Notes: generated from the sequence alone by a model not told the origin. Counted from the stretch's first letter, positions 53,791 through 62,614 are shown. The stretch: 64,000 nt of DNA from Leeuwenhoekiella polynyae (GCF_004104075.1 NZ_QOVK01000010.1:1-64000); one strand, 5' to 3'. Made by a program: numbers and translations.

Positions 53791-54050
53791 AACCTATAAT
53801 TAGTAATCTCTAAATATACTATTAATGTAGTGGTTCTTAATTCTTCACTTAGAAATTATGAAACTAAAACATTATTCAATTAGCTCAGCTCAATGCCAAT
53901 TCCTTATTAAAAATTGTTAAAATATATGTCTAAAGCATTATGATTCAACATATTTAAATCTATTATCCAAATTAAGTCTAAATAATCTTTGTGAATTTAA
54001 AGCTCGCATGTACATTTGCAAAAAATATCTATTTTAATTTAATCTAAATA
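53791..54050 (+). promoter_or_regulatory. Promoter and possible iron operator of the siderophore operon
   Basis: A textbook Bacteroidota promoter: TTG (53989-53991), a 19-base spacer and TACATTTG (54011-54018). Two 15-base elements, TTAAGTCTAAATAAT (53972-53986) and TTTAATCTAAATAAT (54038-54052), share 13 of 15 bases. The first abuts the -33 box and the second overlaps the ATG, an arrangement that would let a repressor block transcription. Iron control is inferred from the genes, not proved. Confidence 0.65.
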
Positions 54051-56480
54051 ATGATGCGTACCCTAGTTAGCGTGTTAGTTGTACTTAGCTTTTCATTAAG
54101 CCTATCAGCTCAAAATATAAAAGTGACCGGTTCTGTAACAGACGTTTATAACCAACCATTATCTGGAGCCACTATAGAACTTTCTCAGACCACTTTAGGA
54201 ACTACTACAGATAACTCTGGTAATTTCACATTGAGTAATATCCCTGCCGGAAGCCATAAACTAATTATTTCTTACGTTGGTTTTATAAACAAAACTGTTG
54301 ATATAACAGCATCAAAAAACACAACTCAAAACCTTGGCAATTTCAAACTTCAGCAAAATCAGGAGCAATTAGAAATTGTAAGTATAAATGGTAAAAGACA
54401 CAATAAGTTTACCAGAGAAAAAAGCATAAGTGTTTCTAAAATGCCACTTGCTGACATAGAAAATCCACAGGTTTACAATACAATTACTTCTAGTTTACTT
54501 GAAGAACAAATTGTCACGAATTTTGACGATGCTCTAAAAAATGCTCCGGGAATTGATAAGCTTTGGGAATCTACCGGTAGAGGAAGCGACGGAGCCGGCT
54601 ATTTTGCTTTACGCGGTTTTGCTGTACAGCCTACTCTGGTTAACGGACTCCCAGCGCTTACTAACGGCAGTCCTGACCCGGCAAACATGGAAAGTATTGA
54701 AGTCATTAAAGGCCCTTCTGGAACGCTGTATGGAAGCAGTTTGGTTTCTTACGGAGGTTTAATTAATATCACTACAAAAAAACCGTATTATGGTTTTGGC
54801 GGCTCTGTATCTTACACTTCAGGAAGCTACGGTTTAAATCGTGTTACTGCAGATGTAAATACCATGCTAAGTTCTGAAAAGAATATTGCATTGCGTGTAA
54901 ACACTGCATATCACACGCAAAATAGCTACCAGGACGCAGGTTTTAGAAAATCTTTTTTCTTTGCCCCTTCTCTAGCCTATGAAGTAAATGACCGTCTTTC
55001 ATTTAATATAAACACCGAGTTCTATACTGGGAAAAGCACTAACCAAATGATGCTGTTTCTAGATCGTGGTGCGCAACTACGCGTTAATAATATTGATGAA
55101 CTGGGTTATGACATCAACCGTTCCTATACAAGTAATGATCTTTATATAGAAACCCCTACTTATAGTTTTCAAGGGCAAATGAATTATAAGCTAAGTGACC
55201 ACTGGACTTCACAAACTGCATACTCTCGCTCTAATTCAAAATCTGATGGGTATTACTCGTATTTATATGAAGGGACACAATTTACTACACTAGATGAAGG
55301 TATTCTTTTAGCGCGCTACATCAGCAAACAAAACTCTGAAACTATTGCAACAGACATACAACAGAATTTTATAGGTGATTTTAGAATAGGTTCGCTTAGA
55401 AACCGAATGGTTGTAGGTCTTGATTATTTACGCACAAATGTGATTAACAACAGCTCGCCTTATATCACAAATGGAAATATCTATATTGGTAATAACCTGC
55501 AAGAGTTTAATGAGGAGGTTTTAGGAGTCACAGATCCTGCTAACTATACTGACGATTCAGGAGTTTTAACTCAGGCTGGCACAGATGCATTACTCGCAAA
55601 CAGCACCATCAATCCATCAAAAACCGAACAGGAAATATTTAGCGCTTACGCTTCAGATGTAATCAATGTGTTGCCAGAACTTTCTGCAATGGCAAGCTTA
55701 CGTATAGACCACTTTAGTAACGAAGACCATACACAGACTGCACTTTCGCCTAAATTCGGTTTGGTGTATCAGCCTATATTGAATAAGGTTTCGGTATTTG
55801 CCAATTATATGAATGGCTTTAGCAATGTTGCGCCAGTTGATGAATTAACTGATGGGGTAATTAGCAACAGAGCTCTTGATCCTGAGCATGCCGATCAATT
55901 TGAAGCAGGTACAAAATTCAATCTTCTAAAAGGTAGACTTAGCGCGACCTTGAGTTATTATGACATTAAGGTTAAAGACCGTGCTTTACGTATAGATGTA
56001 GATGCTAACAATTATTTCTACACACAAGACGGGACTCAGGAGAGCAAAGGTTTTGAAGCGAGTTTTGTAGCCAACCCTGTAGATGGTTTTAACATTGTTG
56101 CCGGTTATAGCTATAATGATAGTGAGCTTACAGAAGGTGATGCAGACTTTGTAGGCTTACGCCCAGAAAGCGCAGGACCTCAAAACTTAGCTAACTTATG
56201 GGCAAGCTATCAATTAACTTCAGGAAAATTTGAAGGCTTTGGTGTTGGTTTTGGAGGTAATTATGCCAGTGAGAATAAAATTTTTAACCGTAATCTGGGC
56301 GGAGCATTTACCCTTCCGGAATACACTATTGTTAACGCTTCTGTTTTTTATGGCACGCCAAATTTCCGCATCAGCTTAAAGCTTGACAACATCTCAAACA
56401 AAGAGTATTTTAAAGGCTGGTCAACCATCAGCCCACAAAATAAACGCTCTTTATTAGCCAACTTCACCTATAACTTCTAA
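54051..56480 (+). CDS. TonB-dependent siderophore receptor
   Basis: An 809-residue receptor: signal peptide, carboxypeptidase-regulatory-like domain (about 23-95, 'GSVTDVYNQPLSGATIELSQ'), plug (about 140-245, 'ALKNAPGIDKLWESTGRGSDGAGYFALRGF', 'ESIEVIKGPSGTLYGSSLVSYGGLINITTKKP') and a barrel ending in Phe ('KRSLLANFTYNF'). 'VNGLPALTNGSPDPANME' and the plug style match ferrichrome/hydroxamate siderophore receptors. It heads a five-gene operon ending in a PepSY reductase, and starts with two Met codons. Confidence 0.92.
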   Translation: MMRTLVSVLVVLSFSLSLSAQNIKVTGSVTDVYNQPLSGATIELSQTTLGTTTDNSGNFTLSNIPAGSHKLIISYVGFINKTVDITASKNTTQNLGNFKLQQNQEQLEIVSINGKRHNKFTREKSISVSKMPLADIENPQVYNTITSSLLEEQIVTNFDDALKNAPGIDKLWESTGRGSDGAGYFALRGFAVQPTLVNGLPALTNGSPDPANMESIEVIKGPSGTLYGSSLVSYGGLINITTKKPYYGFGGSVSYTSGSYGLNRVTADVNTMLSSEKNIALRVNTAYHTQNSYQDAGFRKSFFFAPSLAYEVNDRLSFNINTEFYTGKSTNQMMLFLDRGAQLRVNNIDELGYDINRSYTSNDLYIETPTYSFQGQMNYKLSDHWTSQTAYSRSNSKSDGYYSYLYEGTQFTTLDEGILLARYISKQNSETIATDIQQNFIGDFRIGSLRNRMVVGLDYLRTNVINNSSPYITNGNIYIGNNLQEFNEEVLGVTDPANYTDDSGVLTQAGTDALLANSTINPSKTEQEIFSAYASDVINVLPELSAMASLRIDHFSNEDHTQTALSPKFGLVYQPILNKVSVFANYMNGFSNVAPVDELTDGVISNRALDPEHADQFEAGTKFNLLKGRLSATLSYYDIKVKDRALRIDVDANNYFYTQDGTQESKGFEASFVANPVDGFNIVAGYSYNDSELTEGDADFVGLRPESAGPQNLANLWASYQLTSGKFEGFGVGFGGNYASENKIFNRNLGGAFTLPEYTIVNASVFYGTPNFRISLKLDNISNKEYFKGWSTISPQNKRSLLANFTYNF

Positions 56481-56490
56481 AAATATCATT

Positions 56491-57210
56491 ATGAAAAACA
56501 TAAAATATCTAAGCCTATTCTTATTTCTATTTGTATCGAAGTCTACATTCGCTCATTATTTATGGATAGAAACGAACCCGACCGGAGCACAAAATCAAAA
56601 ACAAGAAGTCAAGGTTTATTTTGGCGAATATGCCTACGGAGTTGTTGAAGAAGTAGCAGGTGAAGCTTTTGCTGGTGTTGCTGACTTTACGCTTTGGTTA
56701 GTCACTCCTTCTGGAGAAAAGACCGCTTTAAAGACAAGTGCTCACAAGGATTATTATTCAGCTGAATTCACACCAAAAGAACAAGGAGGCTACCTCGTTT
56801 TTCTTGAAAATCGAAACATTGACGTGTTAGATTATACGGAATATGATTTTGGAATCTTTAAACCCGAATATCAGGCTTTTCAACAAATTCTTGTAGATAC
56901 TGAGGCTCCCGTTGAAGTGGAAAAGTATTCTGAAGGTCTACTAATCAAAGAAACTTCTAATACCGCTGAAACTGTACAGCTCCAGGTATTTTATAAAGGT
57001 GCGCCTTTAGCAGAAGGAGAAGCAACACTTTCTATGAAAGATTTATGGACTAAAAAACTGACTACAGATAAAGATGGTTATTTGAGTTTCAATAAGCCTT
57101 TTGACACTAAATACATTCTTGAAATAACACATAATGAAGAAGTGCCTGGTAAATTTAAGGATACTGATTATGAGTTTATCTGGCATTGTGCAACCTTTTG
57201 TAACCTATGA
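56491..57210 (+). CDS. Exported DUF4198-like protein
   Basis: A 239-residue exported protein resembling the DUF4198 family, which occurs with metal and siderophore uptake. After the signal peptide the chain begins 'AHYLWIETNP' (a conserved start in the family with N-terminal Ala-His after cleavage), has an Ig-like region ('GGYLVFLENR') and ends with 'FIWHCATFCNL', where His and two Cys may bind metal. It is 10 bases after the receptor gene and overlaps the next gene by 4 (ATGA). Confidence 0.75.
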   Translation: MKNIKYLSLFLFLFVSKSTFAHYLWIETNPTGAQNQKQEVKVYFGEYAYGVVEEVAGEAFAGVADFTLWLVTPSGEKTALKTSAHKDYYSAEFTPKEQGGYLVFLENRNIDVLDYTEYDFGIFKPEYQAFQQILVDTEAPVEVEKYSEGLLIKETSNTAETVQLQVFYKGAPLAEGEATLSMKDLWTKKLTTDKDGYLSFNKPFDTKYILEITHNEEVPGKFKDTDYEFIWHCATFCNL

Positions 57211-57488
57211 TTTTATTAGCTATTATTCTTTTATTTGTTGGTTTTTATGCGCTGTATTCTGCATCAGATAAAATGCAGAGCAAAAAGAAAAAACTCATAG
57301 ATAATGGGTTATTTAAACACAGTAATCAACTTGTCAAAATCTGCGGGCTTGTCCTGCTGATTTTGGCATTTTCAGTATTTGTTATTGCGCTAGGTTGGGC
57401 GGCAGGTATATTTTCAGGTCTGGTTTGCCTGATGACTTCAGGCAGCCTTCTGGTTTTATTAACTCCATTAAATCTTTTAAAGAGATAA
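57207..57488 (+). CDS. Small membrane protein, DUF3325-like
   Basis: A 93-residue protein with three hydrophobic segments (about 1-18, 45-65 and 68-88) and a basic loop between the first two. Size, topology and place in a receptor-PepSY operon fit DUF3325, which in Proteobacteria lies between a siderophore receptor and a PepSY reductase. Start overlaps the previous stop (ATGA). Confidence 0.65.
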   Translation: MILLAIILLFVGFYALYSASDKMQSKKKKLIDNGLFKHSNQLVKICGLVLLILAFSVFVIALGWAAGIFSGLVCLMTSGSLLVLLTPLNLLKR

Positions 57489-57491
57489 TTT

Positions 57492-57794
57492 ATGCCCGCA
57501 AATTCTAAATACCTAACACAATCCAGATGGCAGCGCTTTGGTAAAATTACAGCGGGTATTCTGGGCGGGTACTTTGTTGCACAGACTTTACACCTTGCTG
57601 TGGCAGCTTACACCAGTCACATTGTAGTTCTAATCACCTCAACATTTAGCCTTTTTATCATTTGGGCTGCTTTGTTAATCTGCGCTTTTTTAGCAAAAAA
57701 CGCATGGAAAGTTTGGGGTATTTATATAGGTATCTGTATTCTTCTTTCAGTTTTGATTTATTTAGCTCCTCCTCTTCATCCCTTACCGGCATAA
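57492..57794 (+). CDS. Small membrane protein, DUF3649-like
   Basis: A 100-residue protein with three membrane helices (about 18-38, 43-65 and 72-92). The start 'SRWQRFGKITAGILGGYFVAQTL' and 'TSTFSLFIIWAALLICAFLAKNAWKVWG' resemble DUF3649, the other small partner in siderophore-receptor/PepSY operons. It begins 3 bases after the upstream gene and ends 3 before the next. Confidence 0.65.
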   Translation: MPANSKYLTQSRWQRFGKITAGILGGYFVAQTLHLAVAAYTSHIVVLITSTFSLFIIWAALLICAFLAKNAWKVWGIYIGICILLSVLIYLAPPLHPLPA

Positions 57795-57797
57795 ATT

Positions 57798-59357
57798 ATG
57801 GGAAAACGTATTTATAATATTCTGTTTAATCTACATACCGTAAGTGGCATCGTTATTAGTGTCGCTCTTTATGTGATATTTTTCACAGGTTCGTTTTCTT
57901 TTTTTAGAGATGATATTGTTGCCTGGGAACGCAGTGAAGAAGCCGTTAAAGAAGATCATCTGCCTCCCAATATCAATGAGATTTTAGAACACATTGATGA
58001 CTCTTACGGTTTAGACGGACGAGATATCAACCTAAAGACTTATTACGCAGAACGTGCCGTTGCTGTTAATCTAACGCCTTCAAAAGAAAGCTTGGTTTCA
58101 GATAAAGCAAAACAAGGAGCTTTCTTTTATTTAGACCCTGTGAATTTTGAAGAGCAGTCATACATTGAGTCGTATTCTTTAGGAGAATTTTTATATCGGC
58201 TTCATTTCTTTGCTCAGATTTATTATCCTGTAGGTTATTATCTTTCCGGTTTTGTTGCGTTCTTTTTTCTATTTGCCATCATCACCGGAGTTCTGATTCA
58301 TTGGAAAAAGATAGTACCCAATTTTTATACCTTTCGTCCTTGGGCAAAGCTCAAAACTATCTGGACAGATACGCATACAGCTCTTGGAATTTTAGGTTTA
58401 CCTTTTCAATTTATTCTTGCAGTTACCGGTGCTTTTTTTATGCTAAAAGCCCTTTTAATTGCGCCTAGCGTTATGGCGCTTTATGACGGAAATCAAGATC
58501 AATTGTATGAAGATTTAGAATTCAATAAAGCTGCTTATGCGTTTTCAAACCAAAAACTGAACGCGCTTCCTGAGATTGAAACTTATGCCACACAAACCTT
58601 AGCCAAATGGAATCATTTTAATCTGAATGAAATCTCCATAAGCAATTATGGGGATACCAATATGCAGGTAACCTTAAATGGATTTTTAGATTATACCGAA
58701 AAATTCAATGCTCCCGGAAGCATAACTTTTAAACCGGCAACAGGTAAAACCACGATTTTAAAAGATCCCTACAAATCTGCTTCTTATTTAGATAGTGTTA
58801 AGAATGTGATGTTTAGATTGCATTTTGGTGATTATGGCGGTTATTTTTTACGCATCGTTTCGTTTATTCTGGGTATCCTCTCGTGTATCGTAATTATTTC
58901 GGGAGTACTCATTTGGCTTGTTGCTCGGGATCGCAAAAACCTTTCCGAGAAAAAACGCCTTTTTTACAATAGAGTAGCGCGCATTTATATGGCGATTTGT
59001 CTCAGTATGTATCCGGTTACAGCACTCACGTTTATTGCAGTAAAAGTTATTCAACCTGCGGGACAGTCCTTTTTATACTGGGTATATTTCGGCTCGTGGT
59101 TAATTTTAAGCATTTTCTTAATCTTTAAGAAAGACCTCAAATTTATGAGTAATTTCTGTTTGCTAAGCGGTAGTATACTCGGCTTTTTAATTCCCTTAGC
59201 AAACGGTATTTTTAGCGATTCCTGGTTTTGGGAACAATTTGCAATGGGTCACCTACAGATTGCTTTTATAGACATCTTTTGGCTGGTTCTTGCCTTGCTG
59301 AGCCTTTTTGCATTCACAAAATCAAAATCCCCGGCTAAAAAAATTAAAGGTAATTAA
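57798..59357 (+). CDS. PepSY-domain membrane protein, probable ferric-siderophore reductase
   Basis: A 519-residue inner-membrane protein of the PepSY-TM family, with an N-terminal helix ('TVSGIVISVALYVIFFTGSFSFF'), a PepSY periplasmic domain, a second helix near 150 ('LSGFVAFFFLFAIITGVLIHWKKI'), another pair around 195-225 and 350-380, and four more helices to the C terminus. 'NLHTVSGI', 'IHWKK', 'DTHTALG' and 'LHFGDYGG' place His residues as expected for heme ligands. Related proteins reduce ferric siderophores so that iron is released. It overlaps the convergent lipoprotein gene by 14 bases. Confidence 0.82.
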   Translation: MGKRIYNILFNLHTVSGIVISVALYVIFFTGSFSFFRDDIVAWERSEEAVKEDHLPPNINEILEHIDDSYGLDGRDINLKTYYAERAVAVNLTPSKESLVSDKAKQGAFFYLDPVNFEEQSYIESYSLGEFLYRLHFFAQIYYPVGYYLSGFVAFFFLFAIITGVLIHWKKIVPNFYTFRPWAKLKTIWTDTHTALGILGLPFQFILAVTGAFFMLKALLIAPSVMALYDGNQDQLYEDLEFNKAAYAFSNQKLNALPEIETYATQTLAKWNHFNLNEISISNYGDTNMQVTLNGFLDYTEKFNAPGSITFKPATGKTTILKDPYKSASYLDSVKNVMFRLHFGDYGGYFLRIVSFILGILSCIVIISGVLIWLVARDRKNLSEKKRLFYNRVARIYMAICLSMYPVTALTFIAVKVIQPAGQSFLYWVYFGSWLILSIFLIFKKDLKFMSNFCLLSGSILGFLIPLANGIFSDSWFWEQFAMGHLQIAFIDIFWLVLALLSLFAFTKSKSPAKKIKGN

Positions 59358-60186
59358 AACCAAAAGTTCCGCTGGTTACTTGAATTGTTGAAGCTCCCTG
59401 AGCCGTAAAAGAAAAAGAACCTCCTACAGAACCGCTTGTAAAATTGTGAGAAGTGATGGTAAGCATTCCCGTCACGATAGTAGTCGGAAAACCACTAAAA
59501 TAATCTACCTGATAGTCACTATCGCCAAAACCGGTAAGCTCATACGTACCCGGGTCAATATTCTTAGGAAAACGTAAACGAATATTTGCAGTATTGTTAG
59601 CACCTGTACCTGTTATAAATTGAGAACCCGCAGAAGCACTTACAGTTGGTGACGAAAAAGGGTTCCCATTAATTCTACAGAAGAAAGAAGTTGCAACCAC
59701 ATCATCTTCAACTATTGGAACTTCTGCAGTAAAAAAAGGCACCTCATAAAATACTCCTTTTGTAAAATAAACTTCTGTAGTGTCTATAGCGCTCCCCGCT
59801 CTAAAGCTAAATGTACCGGTATACGAACTGTCTTCAACACGCTCTACAATTATCTGACCTTCACCCTCAAAGGCTGTATTAAAAATCTTTCCAGCAGAGT
59901 TGATATAAATAGCAGTGGCCGCAGCATTGGGCTCCAGATCAAAAACACCTTCACCATAAACTGGCAAGTTGAATTGCACAGACTCTTCACCAAGAGTCCC
60001 AGATAATTTAACGGTACTTACTGAGTTTCCTAAAGGAGAACCTTGCAACAACTCTACACGCTGCACATTTGATCTAAATAATACCGTATCTCTTATACCT
60101 TGTAAAGCCGGGGAGTTAAAGGTAATATCATCAGAACACGAAAGCACTGTTAGTAGGCATAGTAGAACTAAAATGTACTTTCTCAT
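59344..60186 (-). CDS. Lipoprotein with DUF6252-like domain
   Basis: A 280-residue lipoprotein (lipobox 'LLTVLSC', Cys17). The second half begins 'FFCRINGNPFSSPTVSA', the opening of the DUF6252-type fold, and ends in a Gly/Thr/Ser-rich beta segment ('SGSVGGSFSFTAQG'). The first half has a similar rhythm ('VKLSGTLGEESVQFNLPV') and may be a diverged copy. Function unknown. Its 3' end overlaps the PepSY gene by 14 bases in the opposite direction. A -7 box (TAAATTTG) lies at 60216-60209 on this strand. Confidence 0.72.
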   Translation of the reverse strand: MRKYILVLLCLLTVLSCSDDITFNSPALQGIRDTVLFRSNVQRVELLQGSPLGNSVSTVKLSGTLGEESVQFNLPVYGEGVFDLEPNAAATAIYINSAGKIFNTAFEGEGQIIVERVEDSSYTGTFSFRAGSAIDTTEVYFTKGVFYEVPFFTAEVPIVEDDVVATSFFCRINGNPFSSPTVSASAGSQFITGTGANNTANIRLRFPKNIDPGTYELTGFGDSDYQVDYFSGFPTTIVTGMLTITSHNFTSGSVGGSFSFTAQGASTIQVTSGTFGFNYL

Positions 60187-60239
60187 AACTTTACTTCAAT
60201 TAAGAACTCAAATTTATAATTTTATAGACTAAAAACATC

Positions 60240-60268
60240 TTGACAGCCAGAAAATTGTAGTATATTTG
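60240..60268 (+). promoter_or_regulatory. Promoter of rpsP-rimM
   Basis: TTG (60240-60242, extended TTGACA), an 18-base spacer and TATATTTG (60261-60268) match the Bacteroidota promoter well. It gives a leader of roughly 87 bases before rpsP. Confidence 0.7.
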
Positions 60269-60275
60269 CGCCCTC

Positions 60276-60362
60276 ATTTAGAGAAGCTATCTGCAACGCA
60301 ATGTTATCAGATAGTAATTTATAAATTATAACCGGGGTCGGGTACCCCAAAAATTAATTTTT
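60276..60362 (+). promoter_or_regulatory. Structured 5' leader of rpsP
   Basis: Two stems lie between the promoter and the rpsP start: CTATCTG (60287-60293) with CAGATAG (60308-60314), loop of 14 bases, and GGGGT (60334-60338) with ACCCC (60344-60348), loop 'cgggt', 14 bases before the ATG. Such a layout is typical of autogenous ribosomal-protein leaders, in which the protein binds its own mRNA. Leader motifs for bS16 have been proposed in Flavobacteria, as I recall; I cannot test the match here. Confidence 0.5.
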
Positions 60363-60893
60363 ATGCCAGTAAAAATCAGATTGCAAAGACACGGTAAAAA
60401 AGGAAAACCTTTTTACTGGGTAGTAGCCGCAGACACGCGTGCTAAACGTGATGGTAAATACTTAGAAAAACTAGGTATCTACAATCCAAACACAAACCCT
60501 GCGACTATTGAATTAGACGTGGATTCTTCAGTAAAATGGTTGCAAAACGGGGCCCAGCCTACCGAAACTGCAAAACGTTTACTTTCTTACAAAGGAGCTT
60601 TACTTAAAAATCATCTTGCTGGTGGTGTACGTAAAGGTGCTTTAACAGAAGAGCAAGCAGAAGAGAAATTCAATGCTTGGGTTGAAGAAAAAGCTTCTCA
60701 AGTTGAAGCTAAAAAAGATGGCCTTACTAAGGCTCAGGAAGACGCTCGTAAAGAGGCTTTAGCTGCTGAAAAAGCGGTTAATGATGCGCGTATCGCTGCT
60801 GCACAACCTGAAGAAGAAGCTGCTCCTGAAGCAGAAGCTGCAACAGAAGAAGCTCCTGCTGCTGAAGAAAACAACGAAGAAGAAGCTAAATAA
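60363..60893 (+). CDS. rpsP: 30S ribosomal protein bS16
   Basis: A 176-residue bS16. Residues 1-80 are the conserved ribosomal domain ('MPVKIRLQRHGKKGKPFYWVVAADTRAKRDGKYLEKLGIYNPN'). The remaining 95 residues form a charged helical part followed by a Glu/Ala-rich tail ('EEEAAPEAEAATEEAPA'), an extension common in Bacteroidota and absent from E. coli. rimM follows 11 bases later, the usual pairing. Confidence 0.97.
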   Translation: MPVKIRLQRHGKKGKPFYWVVAADTRAKRDGKYLEKLGIYNPNTNPATIELDVDSSVKWLQNGAQPTETAKRLLSYKGALLKNHLAGGVRKGALTEEQAEEKFNAWVEEKASQVEAKKDGLTKAQEDARKEALAAEKAVNDARIAAAQPEEEAAPEAEAATEEAPAAEENNEEEAK

Positions 60894-60904
60894 ATCTACT
60901 CACG

Positions 60905-61429
60905 ATGCGCAAAGAAGAATGTTTCTATCTGGGCAAAATCGTGCGAAAATTTAGCTTTAAGGGTGAGTTACTAGCAAAGCTAGACACAGACGAACCTGAA
61001 ATGTATGAAGAACTGGAATCAGTATTTGTCGATTTTAACGGCAATCTGGTTCCTTTTTTTATACGTGCAAGCCAGTTGCACAAGTCTACTTTACTTCGCA
61101 TAGATTTTGAAGATGTAAATACCGAAGAAGATGCAGATGACCTCATCAATGCAGAATTGTATTTACCGCTGTCTATGCTTCCGCAATTAGAGGGTAATCA
61201 GTTTTATTACCACGAGATCATAGGGTTTAAAGTAAATGACATTTACTTTGGAGAAGTAGGCACGATCACCGGCGTTAATGACAACACGGCTCAAGCTCTT
61301 TTTGAAATTGATCATAACGGAAAAGAAGTTCTTATCCCTGTAAATGACGATTTTATTAAGAAGGTTGACCGGACTACAAAAACCATAACGCTTGATACCC
61401 CAGAGGGTTTGATTGCTATTTATTTGTAA
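60905..61429 (+). CDS. rimM: Ribosome maturation factor RimM
   Basis: A 174-residue RimM that binds uS19 and helps 30S head assembly. The N-terminal RimM domain (about 1-90) begins 'ECFYLGKIVRKFSFKGELLAKL', matching the G-x-I-x3-x-G-x-[KR]G-E signature; the C-terminal PRC-barrel (about 98-174) has 'FYYHEIIGFKVND', 'IPVNDDFIKKVD' and 'LDTPEGL'. It is 11 bases after rpsP, the usual gene order. Confidence 0.96.
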   Translation: MRKEECFYLGKIVRKFSFKGELLAKLDTDEPEMYEELESVFVDFNGNLVPFFIRASQLHKSTLLRIDFEDVNTEEDADDLINAELYLPLSMLPQLEGNQFYYHEIIGFKVNDIYFGEVGTITGVNDNTAQALFEIDHNGKEVLIPVNDDFIKKVDRTTKTITLDTPEGLIAIYL

Positions 61430-61470
61430 CGTTTTACCTTTCTGAGTACTTATAGTTAAAGTACTACCTT

Positions 61471-61740
61471 ATGAACGGCAGTTTAGATCAATTTAAGGCT
61501 ACACTGCAAAGACGCCGTGAGCGCCAGGAAAAACATAGCGGACACCGTAAGGATGTTTCAGGTTACAAGATTGCCAAATCCGGTTTTGAATTTGACTCTA
61601 AGAAATTAAAGCCTGCCGAACTTGAAAAATACAGGCAGACCTTAAAACTGCGGAAGCAAAACCGAATTTTAAAACAGTGGGTGATTTTTATTGCCATCTG
61701 TATCCTCATAACGCTTATCGTTTTAATTTATAATCTATAA
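61471..61740 (+). CDS. Small basic membrane protein of unknown function
   Basis: An 89-residue protein: a very basic N-terminal part ('TLQRRRERQEKHSGHRKD'), a helical middle ('LKPAELEKYRQTLKLRKQNRILKQ') and one C-terminal membrane helix ('WVIFIAICILITLIVLIYNL'). It lies 41 bases after rimM on the same strand, probably cotranscribed. The family is not recognised. Confidence 0.65.
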   Translation: MNGSLDQFKATLQRRRERQEKHSGHRKDVSGYKIAKSGFEFDSKKLKPAELEKYRQTLKLRKQNRILKQWVIFIAICILITLIVLIYNL

Positions 61741-61756
61741 ATTCGGATTTTGAATG

Positions 61757-61850
61757 ATGCGTGAGGGATCGTAGTGTAAAACCCATAGGCAAGCGATAGC
61801 ATGCCAAGGACTTGAAGCGGATAGCCCGACCCGACAGGGTCACGCCAAAA
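61757..61850 (+). repeat. Structured intergenic element
   Basis: A GC-richer block between two AT-rich flanks, with GGCA (61788-61791)/TGCC (61802-61805) and GACCC (61828-61832)/GGGTC (61837-61841) hairpins, and the segment 'agcggatagcccgac' typical of a common Flavobacteriaceae intergenic repeat (recognised by general familiarity). No open reading frame is credible. It should be compared with the Rfam Flavo-1 model. Confidence 0.5.
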
Positions 61851-61885
61851 ACATTAAACACCCTCTTATTTTAAAGTTTTTATTT

Positions 61886-62614
61886 GTGTCAAAACCCTTT
61901 CAATTCAAACAATTTAAGATAGAGCAAGATCGCTGTGCAATGCAAATAGGTACAGACGGTGTATTACTGGGTGCCTGGACACGTATTGATCAGAAACCCG
62001 ATTCTATTCTAGATATAGGTACTGGCACAGGAGTTATTGCGCTGATGCTTGCACAACGCTGCAACGCTGAACTTGTTGACGCTTTAGAACTTGATGAGGA
62101 TGCGTATGAGCAGGCCGTAGAAAATTTTGAGCAATCGCCCTGGGGTGACCGCCTGTTTTGCTATCACGCACATTTGTATGAGTTTGCCACAGAAATAGAA
62201 GACACATACCACCTAATCGTATGTAATCCACCCTTTTTTGAAGGCTCTGTTACCTTACAAGAAGAGCAAACTAACTCAAAAGCTCGAGTGAATGCCCGTT
62301 TTGAAGAATCGATGCCTTTTGACTTACTTGTTGCTTCGGTAAACCAACTTTTAAATCCTGAAGGAATTTTTTCAGTAATTATTCCGCGAATGCGTGAAGA
62401 AGAATTTATAAAAATTGCTGCTCAAGCTAATTTATATCCCAGCCACATCACACACGTAAAAGGTAATCCTGAAGTTGTATCAAAGCGTTCTTTAATAGAA
62501 TTCTCCCGCAAGCAAAATTCAATCAATAAAGACGAACTCATAATTGAAACAACAAGGCATCAGTACACCCAAGAATACATTGATCTTGTTGAAGATTTTT
62601 ATATAAAAATGTAA
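61886..62614 (+). CDS. trmN6: tRNA1(Val) adenine-37 N6-methyltransferase, TrmN6/YfiC-like
   Basis: A 242-residue SAM-dependent methyltransferase that starts with GTG. The first residues ('PFQFKQFKIEQDRCAMQIGTDGVLLGAW') are the family opening; 'ILDIGTGTGVIALMLAQR' is the SAM loop, 'ALELDEDAYEQA' motif II, and 'LIVCNPPFF' motif IV (NPPF), which holds the target adenine. In E. coli the enzyme methylates A37 of tRNA1(Val). Length matches. Confidence 0.9.
   Translation: MSKPFQFKQFKIEQDRCAMQIGTDGVLLGAWTRIDQKPDSILDIGTGTGVIALMLAQRCNAELVDALELDEDAYEQAVENFEQSPWGDRLFCYHAHLYEFATEIEDTYHLIVCNPPFFEGSVTLQEEQTNSKARVNARFEESMPFDLLVASVNQLLNPEGIFSVIIPRMREEEFIKIAAQANLYPSHITHVKGNPEVVSKRSLIEFSRKQNSINKDELIIETTRHQYTQEYIDLVEDFYIKM

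Noticed and set aside
57798-59357. Full match to NADPH-dependent sulfite reductase flavoprotein
   Set aside because: Some databases use that name for PepSY proteins of this group, but no FAD or NADPH-binding motif is visible here.
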